Below are positions 40,707 to 50,084 of a DNA stretch of 64,000 nt, in pieces. Within the stretch, counting starts at the first letter, position 1. The number at the start of each line of letters is the position of its first letter. The DNA is from Alkalihalobacillus sp. TS-13 (GTDB lineage Bacteria > Bacillota > Bacilli > Bacillales > Fictibacillaceae), in assembly GCF_019720915.1 (NCBI RefSeq), contig NZ_JAHKSI010000001.1, positions 1 to 64,000 on the forward strand. Direction: 5' to 3'. The notes below the pieces were generated by a model that was given only the letters and a program-made list of their open reading frames with translations, was not told the DNA's origin and made no database searches. Made by a program: the position numbers and the translations under genes.

Positions 40707-42209
40707 ATGAGAATTTTAACCGGACAAGTTTCACATGAGACCAATACCTTTTCGAATGTCCAAACGACGGAAGAGCTTTTCAAACTATGGGAATGGGATC
40801 ATAAGGAAAACATTGTTACGAAGCACAGGAAGGTGAGGGATTATTTAGGCGGGATCGTCGATCGTGCAGAAGAGTTGGGAATCGAGATCCTGCCGACCTT
40901 TTCAGCATTCACCTATCCATCAGGCTTGATCACTAAAGAAGCTTTCCAAAACATCAAAAAAGAGCTGGTTCAGGCGATTCGGGCGCATAACGATTATGAT
41001 GCCGTCTGTTTTGCGATGCATGGGGCAGGTACGGTAGATGGCGTCTATGACCTTGAAGGGGAACTGATGGAGCTGATCCGCTCTGAGATCGGAAACGAGA
41101 TCCCGCTTGTCGTCACATTGGACTTGCACGGCAATCTCACCCAAAAGATGGTAGATCATTCAGACGTCCTGTTAGGCGTGAACTTTTATCCGCATACAGA
41201 TTCGTATGAACGCGGGGTCGAAGCTGTAGATGTCGCTTGCCAAATCGTAAAAGGTGGATTGAAGCCGACTTCCCATCTGACGAAACTGCCGATGATGATA
41301 CCGACCTCGACAACGAACCTGCCCCCAGCCAAAACCATCAATGAATACTGCTGGGAAGTCGAGAAGAATCCATCCGTCATCGATTGCACCTTCTTTCATG
41401 GATTTCCCTATACCGATATTCCTGATGTCGGTGTGTCCATTATCACGACGACCAATGATGACCCTGAACTAGCGAAAGAACTATCCGGTCAAACGGCAAA
41501 GAAATTATGGGAGCACCGCAACGAATTCATTCCTGAACCCATTTCTCCAAAGGGAGGGATCAAGCATGCGCTTGCGGAATCTGGAGCTCCAATCGTCATT
41601 AACGAGACCTCTGATAATCCTGGGGGAGGAACGCCAGGTGATGGTACATATCTTCTCGAGGCGATGATCGAATCGAATTTGGAAAAAGCATGTTTCGGGT
41701 ACATCTACGATCCAGAGGTTGCAGAGAAGGCTCATGAGAGTGGTGCCGGCCGATACATCGACATCAATTTGGGCGGGAAGACAGACAATTTGCATGGACA
41801 ACCTTTGAAACTTCACGCCTATGTAAAATGCTTATCAGACGGCCAATTCCATCAAAGCTCGCCGATGTGGCAGGGGACGAGGATCAATCTCGGGAAGTCT
41901 GCCCGATTGATCGTCAACGGGGTCGATGTCATCGTTTGTTCCGTGAAATCCCAGGTTCTTGATGAACAGATTTTCAAATTGCATGGAATCGATGTCAGCG
42001 AGTATAAGATCGTCGCTTTGAAATCCAGCCAGCATTTCAGGGCTGCCTTCGAGTCGATTGCGGATAAGATCATCACCGTCGATTCTCCCGGATTATCAAC
42101 AATCGACTTTACATCCTTCGACTACAAACGCTTGAGAAGACCAATTTTTCCATTGGACCGTGAAGAAGAGTTTGCGGATGCAAAGATACTCACTGAGGAA
42201 AATGTATAG
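40707..42209 (+). CDS. M81 family metallopeptidase (MlrC-like)
   Basis: 500 residues with the DUF1485 N-terminal domain and the MlrC C-terminal domain. The N-terminus RILTGQVSHETNTFSNVQTT and the zinc-site region VVTLDLHGNLTQKMVDHSDV with YPHTDSYERG match MlrC, the peptidase that finishes microcystin breakdown in sphingomonads. NETSDNPGGGTPGDGT marks the second domain. Substrates in Bacilli are unknown; beside D-aminoacylase and D-amino-acid racemisation genes, a D-residue-containing peptide or amide is plausible (inference). ATG 40707 follows CTGGAGGGA and opens a seven-gene operon. Confidence 0.88.
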   Translation: MRILTGQVSHETNTFSNVQTTEELFKLWEWDHKENIVTKHRKVRDYLGGIVDRAEELGIEILPTFSAFTYPSGLITKEAFQNIKKELVQAIRAHNDYDAVCFAMHGAGTVDGVYDLEGELMELIRSEIGNEIPLVVTLDLHGNLTQKMVDHSDVLLGVNFYPHTDSYERGVEAVDVACQIVKGGLKPTSHLTKLPMMIPTSTTNLPPAKTINEYCWEVEKNPSVIDCTFFHGFPYTDIPDVGVSIITTTNDDPELAKELSGQTAKKLWEHRNEFIPEPISPKGGIKHALAESGAPIVINETSDNPGGGTPGDGTYLLEAMIESNLEKACFGYIYDPEVAEKAHESGAGRYIDINLGGKTDNLHGQPLKLHAYVKCLSDGQFHQSSPMWQGTRINLGKSARLIVNGVDVIVCSVKSQVLDEQIFKLHGIDVSEYKIVALKSSQHFRAAFESIADKIITVDSPGLSTIDFTSFDYKRLRRPIFPLDREEEFADAKILTEENV

Positions 42210-42238
42210 CTTTTAATAATGAAAGGGAGGTAACAGCA

Positions 42239-42523
42239 TTGGAAAATTTTAAGGAAGATCGTCGATTCCGTCAATGTACAAAAGAAATGTGGGTGACACT
42301 TCTATTCTTTATCTTTAACTTGATTGTTACTGGCGGAATATCATTAGTGATCGGTTATAACAAACCGGCATCTGAAGTGGACATCGTGATGGGCTTTCCT
42401 GATTGGTTCTTCTATGGAGGAATCGTAGGCTGGTTCCTGCTGATCATCGGCGCTTATTTCATGGTCAAATTGTTTTTCAAGGATATGTCCCTTGAAGCAG
42501 AAGAAGGGGGAGAAAAGAAATGA
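42239..42523 (+). CDS. DUF997 (YhdT-like) small symporter-associated membrane protein
   Basis: 94 residues with two transmembrane helices (WVTLLFFIFNLIVTGGISLVIGY and FFYGGIVGWFLLIIGAYFMVKLFF) between charged ends. This matches DUF997, which is usually encoded beside PanF-type sodium symporters and may be an accessory subunit. A TTG at 42239 behind AAAGGGAGG is the start. Its stop overlaps the symporter start by 4 bp. Confidence 0.85.
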   Translation: MENFKEDRRFRQCTKEMWVTLLFFIFNLIVTGGISLVIGYNKPASEVDIVMGFPDWFFYGGIVGWFLLIIGAYFMVKLFFKDMSLEAEEGGEKK

Positions 42524-44010
42524 AATGGGATGTCCTCATACCGATCCTCCTTTATCTAGTGGTCACGTTTCTGATAGGAGGATACTTTCATAAATTCTTG
42601 AAACAAAGGAAGTCGAGCTTCCAGGAGGAATTTTTCATCGGTGGAAGGAGCCTTGGACCAGTCGTCTTGGCGTTTACGATGCTGGCATCCGCAGCCAGTG
42701 CCGGGACGTTTATCGGATCTCCCGGACTAGCTTACCAGATGGGATATAGCTGGGTACTCGTCGGCTTGACACAGCTTGCGATGGGAATCTATATCCTTGG
42801 GATCCTGGGGAAAAAGTTCGCGATCGTCGCAAGGAAATTGAATTCGATTACTTTGATCGACATCCTGAAAGAAAGGTATCAAAGCCATACCGTCGTAATT
42901 GGCAGTGCTCTCGGGATCATCATCTTCATCAGTGCCTATATGGTCGCCCAGTTTGCAGGAGGCGCACGGATCCTAGAATCGATCACTGGCCTACCGTACC
43001 AAGCAGGATTGTTGATTTTCGGTCTGGCGGTTGTCATTTACACCACATATGGCGGATTCCGGGCCGTTGCGATGACTGATGCAATCCAGGGTATCGTGAT
43101 GATGCTTGGCGGAATCATTCTATGGGTCGTGTTCATGATCAAAACAGACGGCTTTACAGTTTTGAATGAACAATTGGCTACTGCACATCCTGAAATGCTG
43201 ACATTGCCAGGCGGGGCCAATCTGACACCAACCATGTTCTTTTCCTATTTCCTAATGTTCGGTATTGCCGCGATCGGTTTGCCTCATGCTTCAGTCCGTG
43301 GTATGACCTATAAAGACTCGAAGTCAATGCATCAAGGGATCATCCTGAGCGGTATCATCATGGGGATATTGACGTTCGGGTTCGTAACAATCGGGCCAAT
43401 GGTCAGGATTCTATATCCGAACCTTGAGGTAGCAGATCTTGCGTTGCCATTTCTGATCCTTGATATCATGCCAGGTTGGGTAGCGGGCCTTATATTAGCA
43501 GCACCGTTGGCTGCGATCATGTCGACGGTCGACTCCATGCTTCTCGTCACGAGCTCGACCATCGTAAAGGACCTGTATCTGAATTACATCAACCCAGGTG
43601 CAAGTGAACGGAAAATTTCGAAGATCTCTTATTTCACGACATTGGCAATCGGGGTTGCAGTCGTATTGATTTCCCTAACTCCGCCAGAATATCTGCAATT
43701 GATCGTCTTGTACGCGATCGGTGGGCTTGAGGCCACCTTCTTCGCACCGATCATTTTAGGGCTCTATTGGAAAAGGGCTTCAACCTGGGGAGCAATCGTC
43801 TCCATGTATTCAGGATTGATTTCCTATCTGATCATCTCCCAATACTTTCCGAATCCTTTCGGCATGCATACGATCGCGACAGCAATGGGATTATCCTTCC
43901 TGTTGATGATCGTCGTCAGCTATTTAACGCCAAAACCGTCGGAAGAAATTATCCGGAAGTTCTGGGGAGCAGAGACAGTGCCTTTGGAAGAAAAGAGATC
44001 GATTGGATAA
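42520..44010 (+). CDS. sodium:solute symporter (SSS family, PanF-like)
   Basis: A 496-residue carrier with about 13 helices. EEFFIGGRSLGPVVLAFTMLASAASAGTFIGSPGLAYQMG is the SSS N-terminal signature, GFRAVAMTDAIQGIVM the second family motif, and DSMLLVTSSTIVKDLY the third, near the sodium site. Close relatives import pantothenate, but in this operon the cargo is more likely a D-amino acid, acyl-amino acid or peptide (inference). The ATGA overlap with the DUF997 gene couples the two. Confidence 0.9.
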   Translation: MKWDVLIPILLYLVVTFLIGGYFHKFLKQRKSSFQEEFFIGGRSLGPVVLAFTMLASAASAGTFIGSPGLAYQMGYSWVLVGLTQLAMGIYILGILGKKFAIVARKLNSITLIDILKERYQSHTVVIGSALGIIIFISAYMVAQFAGGARILESITGLPYQAGLLIFGLAVVIYTTYGGFRAVAMTDAIQGIVMMLGGIILWVVFMIKTDGFTVLNEQLATAHPEMLTLPGGANLTPTMFFSYFLMFGIAAIGLPHASVRGMTYKDSKSMHQGIILSGIIMGILTFGFVTIGPMVRILYPNLEVADLALPFLILDIMPGWVAGLILAAPLAAIMSTVDSMLLVTSSTIVKDLYLNYINPGASERKISKISYFTTLAIGVAVVLISLTPPEYLQLIVLYAIGGLEATFFAPIILGLYWKRASTWGAIVSMYSGLISYLIISQYFPNPFGMHTIATAMGLSFLLMIVVSYLTPKPSEEIIRKFWGAETVPLEEKRSIG

Positions 44011-44039
44011 TCGCGCAATAGAAAGGAAAGGTTTTTTAG

Positions 44040-44900
44040 ATGGATCACATCAACGAAAAAATAAGAGAGAAATTCAATGCACTGACGAAAAGACAAAAGA
44101 CCGTCGCAAAATATTTGATCGATCATCCCCAAAAGGTTGCGATCCAGACGGCAAAAGAAATCGGTGCAAATACGGAAACGAGTGAGACGACTGTGATTCG
44201 TCTCTGTTATACACTGGGGTTCTCAGGTTTCAGCGAACTGCAGAAGCAAGTGAGCACGTTTTTGATTGAGAAGAACCATAACGATCCCTTGGAAAATTAC
44301 CGAGAATCGACTGGGGAGCTGAGTGCAAAGGATAATCTTATCCAGCACATCATGAAACAGGATGTCGCTTCCATTGAAAAGACGTTCAGTAATCTTAGTG
44401 ATGAAATGTACCAAAAAATCATCGATGCCATCCTCCAGTCCGAAAAACGTTTCATTGTCGGGTTGAGGAGTTCCTTCCCCCCAGCCAACTGGCTGCATTT
44501 CAGTTTGAATATTGTAAAAGGGGATACCTTCCTTTACAAGGGAGAAATCGATGACGCCATCTATATGCTTACTGAGATTGATAAGGAATGCCTGGTAATT
44601 GCGTTTTCATTCCCGAGATATATACAGGAAACCGTTTCTTTTGTGAGTGCTGCGAAAAAGAAGGGGGCGAAGGTGTTGACGATCACCGATGATCCACTCT
44701 CACCTGTCGGGGTTTTGAGCGATTGGTTGATTAAGGTGGATACCCCTTCTCCGGCGGCTCTGAGTGGTATGACCCCTATATTTTCGGTATTGAATGTGTT
44801 GGTAAGCGGCGTCGCTTCTTCGGAATGGAAGGATGTCGGGAGGCGGATCAATGAATATGAACAGGTTAGCCAAGAATTTTCCCCTTTTTATAAGAAATGA
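44040..44900 (+). CDS. MurR/RpiR-family transcriptional regulator
   Basis: 286 residues: an HTH_6 domain (FNALTKRQKTVAKYLIDHP to SETTVIRLCYTLGFSGFSELQKQV, about 10-72) and a SIS sugar-phosphate-like domain (about 120-250, with FIVGLRSSFPPANWLHFSLN and GAKVLTITDDPLSPVG). Here the SIS domain probably senses a pathway metabolite rather than a sugar phosphate. It lies 29 bp after the symporter gene and 32 bp before the racemase gene, and likely acts on the TGAAG...CTTCA sites at 40448. Confidence 0.92.
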   Translation: MDHINEKIREKFNALTKRQKTVAKYLIDHPQKVAIQTAKEIGANTETSETTVIRLCYTLGFSGFSELQKQVSTFLIEKNHNDPLENYRESTGELSAKDNLIQHIMKQDVASIEKTFSNLSDEMYQKIIDAILQSEKRFIVGLRSSFPPANWLHFSLNIVKGDTFLYKGEIDDAIYMLTEIDKECLVIAFSFPRYIQETVSFVSAAKKKGAKVLTITDDPLSPVGVLSDWLIKVDTPSPAALSGMTPIFSVLNVLVSGVASSEWKDVGRRINEYEQVSQEFSPFYKK

Positions 44901-44932
44901 AAAGGTATTACCAATAGGAAAGGAAACAGACT

Positions 44933-46066
44933 ATGATAATTGATCAAATCAATTTATATAGACTTAAAATGCCTTTGAAAAATCCATTTGAAACCAGTTT
45001 CGGCCGATTATTGTTCAAGGATTTCCACGTGGTCGGTGTCCATTGCGGCGAACTGACAGGCTATGCCGAAAGTACATCACTGCCATATCCGGTCTATAAC
45101 GAAGAAACTACTGGAACTGTTTCGTACATGCTGAAGGAATTTCTGATTCCCCGACTCTTTTCAAAAAAGGAGATCGGCCATCCTAAAGAAGTCGATGAGC
45201 TTTTCAGCCCGATCCGGCGCAACAATATGGCAAAGGCTGTGCTCGAAGGAGCAGTCTGGGATTTATTCAGCAAGCAGGAAGGGATTCCACTTTCCAGGGC
45301 TCTCGGCGGCCAAAAGGATGAAATTGAAGCCGGCGTCAGCATCGGGATCGAAGCCTCCATTGAGGATGTACTGGCAAAGGTCGAGAAATTCATGGCGGAC
45401 GGCTATAAGAAAATCAAAGTAAAAATCAAACCAGGTTTCGATGTCGAGCTCATCAAAGCAATCCGAAACCGATTCGGAATGGACGTCCCGTTGATGGCGG
45501 ATGCGAACTCCGCCTATACACTGGATGATATCGAACTGTTGAAGGAAATAGATCAGTATGGGCTGATGATGATTGAACAGCCTTTGGCTCATGACGACAT
45601 CATCGAACATGCTACATTACAAAAGCAGCTCCAGACACCGATCTGCCTCGATGAAAGCATCCATTCGGCCGAGGATGCACGGAAAGCGATCGAACTAGGG
45701 AGCTGCAAGATCATCAACATTAAAGTCGGCCGTGTCGGCGGATTGACACAGGCAATTAAAATCCATGATATATGCCAGCAAAATGATATTCCTGTCTGGT
45801 GTGGAGGCATGCTTGAAGCAGGAATCGGCAGAGCGCATAACATTGCGCTTACATCGCTTTCGAATTTTACGATCCCTGGGGATACGTCGGAATCGAACCG
45901 TTATTGGGAGAGGGATATCATCAAACCGGAAGTCACTTTCAAAGAACCAGGAAAGCTGTCTGTACCTGCATCTAGCGGAATAGGCTATGAAGTCGATGAG
46001 GAAGCGTTGCGAGAATACCTTGTTGAAGAATCGGTCATCAAGAACGATCAAGTGTTGCAATCTTAA
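44933..46066 (+). CDS. N-succinylamino acid racemase (NSAR/OSBS group, enolase superfamily)
   Basis: 377 residues. A capping domain (IDQINLYRLKMPLKNPFETSFG) is followed by an enolase-type barrel. Catalytic and metal residues are seen in order: KIKVKIKPG (KxK), LMADANSAY (Asp), MMIEQPL (Glu), ICLDESI (Asp) and NIKVGRVGG (second Lys). This is the o-succinylbenzoate synthase/N-acylamino acid racemase group. With a GNAT gene and an M20 gene in the same operon and no menaquinone genes, N-succinylamino acid racemisation is the better call, as in the known Geobacillus D-to-L conversion pathway. Confidence 0.9.
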   Translation: MIIDQINLYRLKMPLKNPFETSFGRLLFKDFHVVGVHCGELTGYAESTSLPYPVYNEETTGTVSYMLKEFLIPRLFSKKEIGHPKEVDELFSPIRRNNMAKAVLEGAVWDLFSKQEGIPLSRALGGQKDEIEAGVSIGIEASIEDVLAKVEKFMADGYKKIKVKIKPGFDVELIKAIRNRFGMDVPLMADANSAYTLDDIELLKEIDQYGLMMIEQPLAHDDIIEHATLQKQLQTPICLDESIHSAEDARKAIELGSCKIINIKVGRVGGLTQAIKIHDICQQNDIPVWCGGMLEAGIGRAHNIALTSLSNFTIPGDTSESNRYWERDIIKPEVTFKEPGKLSVPASSGIGYEVDEEALREYLVEESVIKNDQVLQS

Positions 46067-46087
46067 TCCAATGAAGGAGGAATTTCC

Positions 46088-47698
46088 GTGTACGATCTGA
46101 TCATTAAAGGCGGAAAGGTATATGATGGAACAGGAAACCCGTGGACAAGCTATGATATCGGAATCAAGGAGGGTGTCATTGCAAGGCTGGGGGATTTGAG
46201 CGGTGAAAAGGCTGCCAGGGAAATCCAGGCAGATGGTATGGCTGTATCTCCGGGTTTCATCGATACCCATGTCCATTCAGATTTATTGTGTACGAAGCCT
46301 GAGATTCACAAAATCAAAGTTTTACAGGGTGTCACAACCGAATTGTTCGGACAGGATGGGATATCCGTGGCGCCTGTCTCAGAGGAAACGAAACCATTAT
46401 GGCAAAAGCAATTGAAAGGGCTGAACGGTGATATCGGGGATTGGCCGTGGGAAACGGTAGAGGAATACCTGGAATTCCTTGAGCGGTCGGCGATTGCCGG
46501 AAATGCGACGTACCTCGTTCCACACGGGGCTGTGCGGACGCTTGTCATGGGCTTTGAAGGAAGGACCGCGACCAAGGATGAGATAGAACAGATGCGTCAT
46601 CATGTCGAAGAAGGGATGAAGCAAGGAGCAGTCGGGGTTTCATCGGGTCTCGTCTACCCGCCGAACGTGTTTTCCGATAAAGAAGAGCTGATTGCGATCT
46701 GTAAAGGCGCTGCCAAATATGATGGTTGCTTTGTCGTCCATATCCGCAATGAGAGCATTCTTTCCCTCGAAGCACTTGACGAAGTTATCGATGTCGCAAG
46801 GCAATCAGGGGTCCGGCTCCATGTTTCCCATTTTAAAGTGGCCGGTAAAATCAATCGGGATAAATTTGAAAAAGCCCTTGAAAAAATGGATGCAGGGCGC
46901 AGGGAAGGAATCGAAATCACCTTCGACCAATATCCGTACACAGCCGGATCCACCGTCTTCCACGCCATTTTGCCGCCATGGATGCATTCTGGCGGAACCG
47001 AAGAGATGATTGAGAGATTGAAAGACCCTACCATTCGTAAAAGAATCAAGGAGGACCTCGCCAATAAAGTAGATTACGAGAATTGGACGTATAATTGCGG
47101 CTGGGAAAATATCACGATCACCGCAGTATCCACCGAACAAAACCGTTGGGTGGAAGGAAAAAACATGGTGGAAATTGCGAAGGCAAGGGATGTCGATCCA
47201 GCTGAAGCCGCATTCGACCTGTTGATCGAAGAAAATGCCGGTGTCACAATGATCGTCCACTGGGGCAATGAAGAGGATGTCATCTTCGGTATGAGGCATC
47301 CGTTGCAGATCGTCGGATCGGACGGGATCTTCGGCGGGAAACCGCACCCGAGATTGTATGGGACCTACCCACGGGTCCTTGGCCGGTTTGTCAGGGAGAA
47401 GCAGGCCATTACACTGGAAGAAGCGATCCGCAGGATGACCGGTGCACCTGCACAGCTGCTCCGTCTGAAGGATCGTGGACTCATACGGGAAGGGTACGCC
47501 GCCGACCTTGTCGTGTTCAACCCGGAAATTGTCGTTGATCATGCCACCTATGAGGAGCCGTTGAAGGAGCCGGATGGGATCGACTATGTCATCGTCAACG
47601 GAGCGGTCGCAGTCAAGGATGGTATCTTCACTGGAGAAACAGCCGGAAAGGTGATCAGACGTGAGCACAGCAGCAAAGCAAGCAAAGTTCAGGTATGA
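46088..47698 (+). CDS. N-acyl-D-amino-acid deacylase (D-aminoacylase), cytosolic
   Basis: 536 residues without a signal. DLIIKGGKVYDGTGNPWTSYDIGI opens the fold; FIDTHVHSDLL is HxH; VVHIRNES and HVSHFKVAG supply further metal His, and VGSDGIFGGKPHPRLYGTYPRVLG the catalytic Asp. The normal GNCG metal segment is GQDGISV, with Asp where Cys is usual. It frees D-amino acids from N-acyl (or N-carbamoyl-like) forms, feeding the succinylation-racemisation steps encoded around it. GTG 46088 follows GAAGGAGGAA. Its last 38 bp overlap the GNAT gene. Confidence 0.9.
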   Translation: MYDLIIKGGKVYDGTGNPWTSYDIGIKEGVIARLGDLSGEKAAREIQADGMAVSPGFIDTHVHSDLLCTKPEIHKIKVLQGVTTELFGQDGISVAPVSEETKPLWQKQLKGLNGDIGDWPWETVEEYLEFLERSAIAGNATYLVPHGAVRTLVMGFEGRTATKDEIEQMRHHVEEGMKQGAVGVSSGLVYPPNVFSDKEELIAICKGAAKYDGCFVVHIRNESILSLEALDEVIDVARQSGVRLHVSHFKVAGKINRDKFEKALEKMDAGRREGIEITFDQYPYTAGSTVFHAILPPWMHSGGTEEMIERLKDPTIRKRIKEDLANKVDYENWTYNCGWENITITAVSTEQNRWVEGKNMVEIAKARDVDPAEAAFDLLIEENAGVTMIVHWGNEEDVIFGMRHPLQIVGSDGIFGGKPHPRLYGTYPRVLGRFVREKQAITLEEAIRRMTGAPAQLLRLKDRGLIREGYAADLVVFNPEIVVDHATYEEPLKEPDGIDYVIVNGAVAVKDGIFTGETAGKVIRREHSSKASKVQV

Positions 47699-48536
47699 CG
47701 TCGTCACGGACTTCGATCATCTTGAAGAAATCGTAGCCTTGCAGAAAGCGGTCTGGGGGGAAGATGTCGTCACGTCCCTCCCGCAAATGGTGGCGGCAAA
47801 CCATAATGGCGGTGTCGTCATTGCCGTATTCGATGATAACAATGGAAGGATGGCAGGATTCTGCTATGGATTTCCAGGGTTCAGTGAGCTTAGCGATAAA
47901 CCGTATCTTTGCTCGCATATGATGGCCATCAATCCTGACTATCAAAATCAAGGGTTGGGTGAACAGCTGAAGTTCGAGCAGCGGAAGTGGGGGATAGCGT
48001 ATGGGTATGAAAAAATCGTCTGGACGTTTGACCCGCTGGAAGCCCGCAACGCTTACCTCAATCTTTGCAAACTTGGTGCGTATGCCAAAACTTACATCGA
48101 ATCCGTTTACGGTGAGATGAAGGATAAGGTCAATATCGGCATACCGTCTGACCGGTTCCTCGTCGAATGGGACCTCCATTCACCGACCGTAACCGTTGCT
48201 GCGGACGGGAGAAGGAACGTCCAAACCGAATGGAAGGATTATCAAAAGTTGGTCAACATCCAGTGGCAGGATGGAATCCCAGTGCCGGATTCCCTGAATC
48301 ATATCGGGGATGGACCGGGTCATCTGTTGCCGGTGCCGGCCAATCACAGAACGATAATAGAATCAGCGCCAGATGTGGTCATGGATTGGCGAATGACGAT
48401 CCGTCACGCAGTACAAAAGGCTTTTGCTGCCGGATATAGGATCGTCGGGATCCTGAGGGACCCATCCATCGCACATTACGTGCTGGTACAAAATAGACAA
48501 ACAAGGGAGAACAGAAAGAATGCAATTGATCAGTAG
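47661..48536 (+). CDS. GNAT acyltransferase, probable D-amino acid N-succinyltransferase
   Basis: A 291-residue GNAT protein. Motif A appears as HMMAINPDYQNQGLGEQLKFEQRKWG (about 92-117), followed by WTFDPLEARNAYLNLCKLGAYAKTYIESVYG, a pattern of the COG3375 group. In the NSAR pathway such a protein transfers succinyl from succinyl-CoA to D-amino acids. GTG 47661 lies inside the end of the deacylase gene behind GGAAAGGTG, and the 3' end overlaps the M20 gene by 17 bp, so the three products are tightly coupled. Substrate assignment rests on operon context. Confidence 0.85.
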   Translation: MSTAAKQAKFRYDVVTDFDHLEEIVALQKAVWGEDVVTSLPQMVAANHNGGVVIAVFDDNNGRMAGFCYGFPGFSELSDKPYLCSHMMAINPDYQNQGLGEQLKFEQRKWGIAYGYEKIVWTFDPLEARNAYLNLCKLGAYAKTYIESVYGEMKDKVNIGIPSDRFLVEWDLHSPTVTVAADGRRNVQTEWKDYQKLVNIQWQDGIPVPDSLNHIGDGPGHLLPVPANHRTIIESAPDVVMDWRMTIRHAVQKAFAAGYRIVGILRDPSIAHYVLVQNRQTRENRKNAIDQ

Positions 48537-49719
48537 TTTAAAACAATGGGTGAACGACAATGAGGAGCAGATCCTCGATACGTATGCCCGATTGCATGAC
48601 CTGGCAGAGGTCAGCTGGAAAGAAGAAAATACAAAAAAGTACCTATGCAGTAAACTGTCAGACTTGGGCTTTTCCTATCAAATGTTTGAAAACCATCATG
48701 CCGTCGTCGTCGACTGGAAAAGTGAAACGGGAGACGGTCCGAGTCCGACAATCGGTTTGCGCGCCGATATGGATGCTCTTTGGCAAAACGTGGACGGAGT
48801 TTGGAAAGCAAACCATTCCTGCGGCCATGATGCTCATATGACGGTAGTGCTTCACACATTACAATGCTTGAAGGAAATTGGATTTATCCCTGAAGACATC
48901 AACCTGAAATTGATCTTCCAGCCTGCCGAAGAGTCTGGCAAGGGTGCGATGAAAATGATCGAGGAAATGATATTGGAGGATGTCGACTATCTATTCGGCC
49001 TCCATGTGAGACCAGAAATGGAGATGAGTTTCGGCGAGGCATCACCTGCCATCCATCACGGTGCGACAACCTTGCTGAAAGGAAGGCTGAAAGGTCTGCA
49101 GGCACATGGCTCCAGACCGAATTACGGCATAAATGTCGTAGATTCCCTTGGTGCGATCATCTCTGCAGTGAATGCCGTGAAAGTCGATCCGACCATTGCA
49201 AGCTCGGTGAAAGTGACGCAGGTGAAAGCAGGTGGTGACAACGTCAATATCATCCCGGATGAAGCCGAATTCGGCATCGATGTCCGGGCACAGACGAATG
49301 AAGAGATGGAAACGCTGCTTGAGAAGGTGATGATCGCCGTCGAATACGCTGCGAAAGCGAATGGCAGTGAAGTTGAAGTGGAGGTTGCTGCCAAGATGGT
49401 CGCGGCGATTCCAAATCCCACGATGGAAAAGATCGTGGCAGAAGCGATCGTCGATGCATTAGGTGAGGATGCGTTAGTCTCCCCTCCTGTCACACCGGGA
49501 GGAGAAGACTTTCATTTTTATCCGAAGAACAAGTCGGATATCCAAGCCACCATGGTCGGTCTCGGTACAGGGTTGACCCCTGGCCTGCATCACCCGAACA
49601 TGGAATTTAATCTATCATCTTTGAAAAATGGCGTCGCAATTTTGGCAGCCTCGATGATCAAATTGTCTGAACAGATAAAGACGAAATTTCAAAAAACAGA
49701 ACATCCAGAAAAGGGATAG
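48520..49719 (+). CDS. M20 family amidohydrolase, probable N-succinyl-L-amino acid desuccinylase
   Basis: A 399-residue di-metal amidohydrolase: LRADMDALWQ and SCGHDAHMT (metal ligands), QPAEESGKGAMKM (catalytic and metal Glu), GLHVRPEM (His) and GGEDFHFYP (late His). The central lid domain (about 175-290) is of ordinary size. Similar enzymes hydrolyse N-acyl-L-amino acids. As last gene of the operon after the racemase and GNAT genes, it would release the L-amino acid and make the D-to-L conversion irreversible. ATG 48520 overlaps the GNAT gene. Confidence 0.88.
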   Translation: MQLISSLKQWVNDNEEQILDTYARLHDLAEVSWKEENTKKYLCSKLSDLGFSYQMFENHHAVVVDWKSETGDGPSPTIGLRADMDALWQNVDGVWKANHSCGHDAHMTVVLHTLQCLKEIGFIPEDINLKLIFQPAEESGKGAMKMIEEMILEDVDYLFGLHVRPEMEMSFGEASPAIHHGATTLLKGRLKGLQAHGSRPNYGINVVDSLGAIISAVNAVKVDPTIASSVKVTQVKAGGDNVNIIPDEAEFGIDVRAQTNEEMETLLEKVMIAVEYAAKANGSEVEVEVAAKMVAAIPNPTMEKIVAEAIVDALGEDALVSPPVTPGGEDFHFYPKNKSDIQATMVGLGTGLTPGLHHPNMEFNLSSLKNGVAILAASMIKLSEQIKTKFQKTEHPEKG

Positions 49720-50084
49720 CGATTGATGAACGTGGGATAGGGAATATCAGAATGTCCGAATCCATCATCAATTCGATTATTTAATCATAGTCCATCAACT
49801 TTTGTGAACCCTTGTAGTTCATGCCGATTCACCAGATGAAGTTCATTACTAATAAGGATCTGAAAGAAAAAGGTAAGCGAACCAAACTAAATGGCCAACA
49901 AATTCATAACAACCTTTATTCAATTCTTGAAAACCATTATTCCTTTATTATAGGCATGATGGTTTTGTTTTTAATAGGTGAGGACAAAACGATTAGAGTA
50001 GTAGAGTCGCCGTGTTTTCCACTGTAGAATGTAAGCATGGGTGATGAACTTATAGGGTTTCTTAAATGAAGAGGGATAATCTAT
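49720..50084 (+). other. intergenic region, no supported gene
   Basis: 365 bp. A 68-codon frame at 49821-50027 lacks a ribosome site and recognisable sequence and is not called. AACAACCTTTATTCAATTC and GAAAACCATTATTCCTTTA near 49908-49945 give weak local symmetry only. No clear terminator follows the M20 gene. Confidence 0.4.

Noticed and set aside
44933-46066. MenC (o-succinylbenzoate synthase for menaquinone)
   Set aside because: Family cannot exclude it, but no men genes are near and GNAT plus M20 partners fit N-succinylamino acid racemase.
49821-50027. 68-codon frame after the M20 gene
   Set aside because: No ribosome site, no family, AT-rich intergenic composition.
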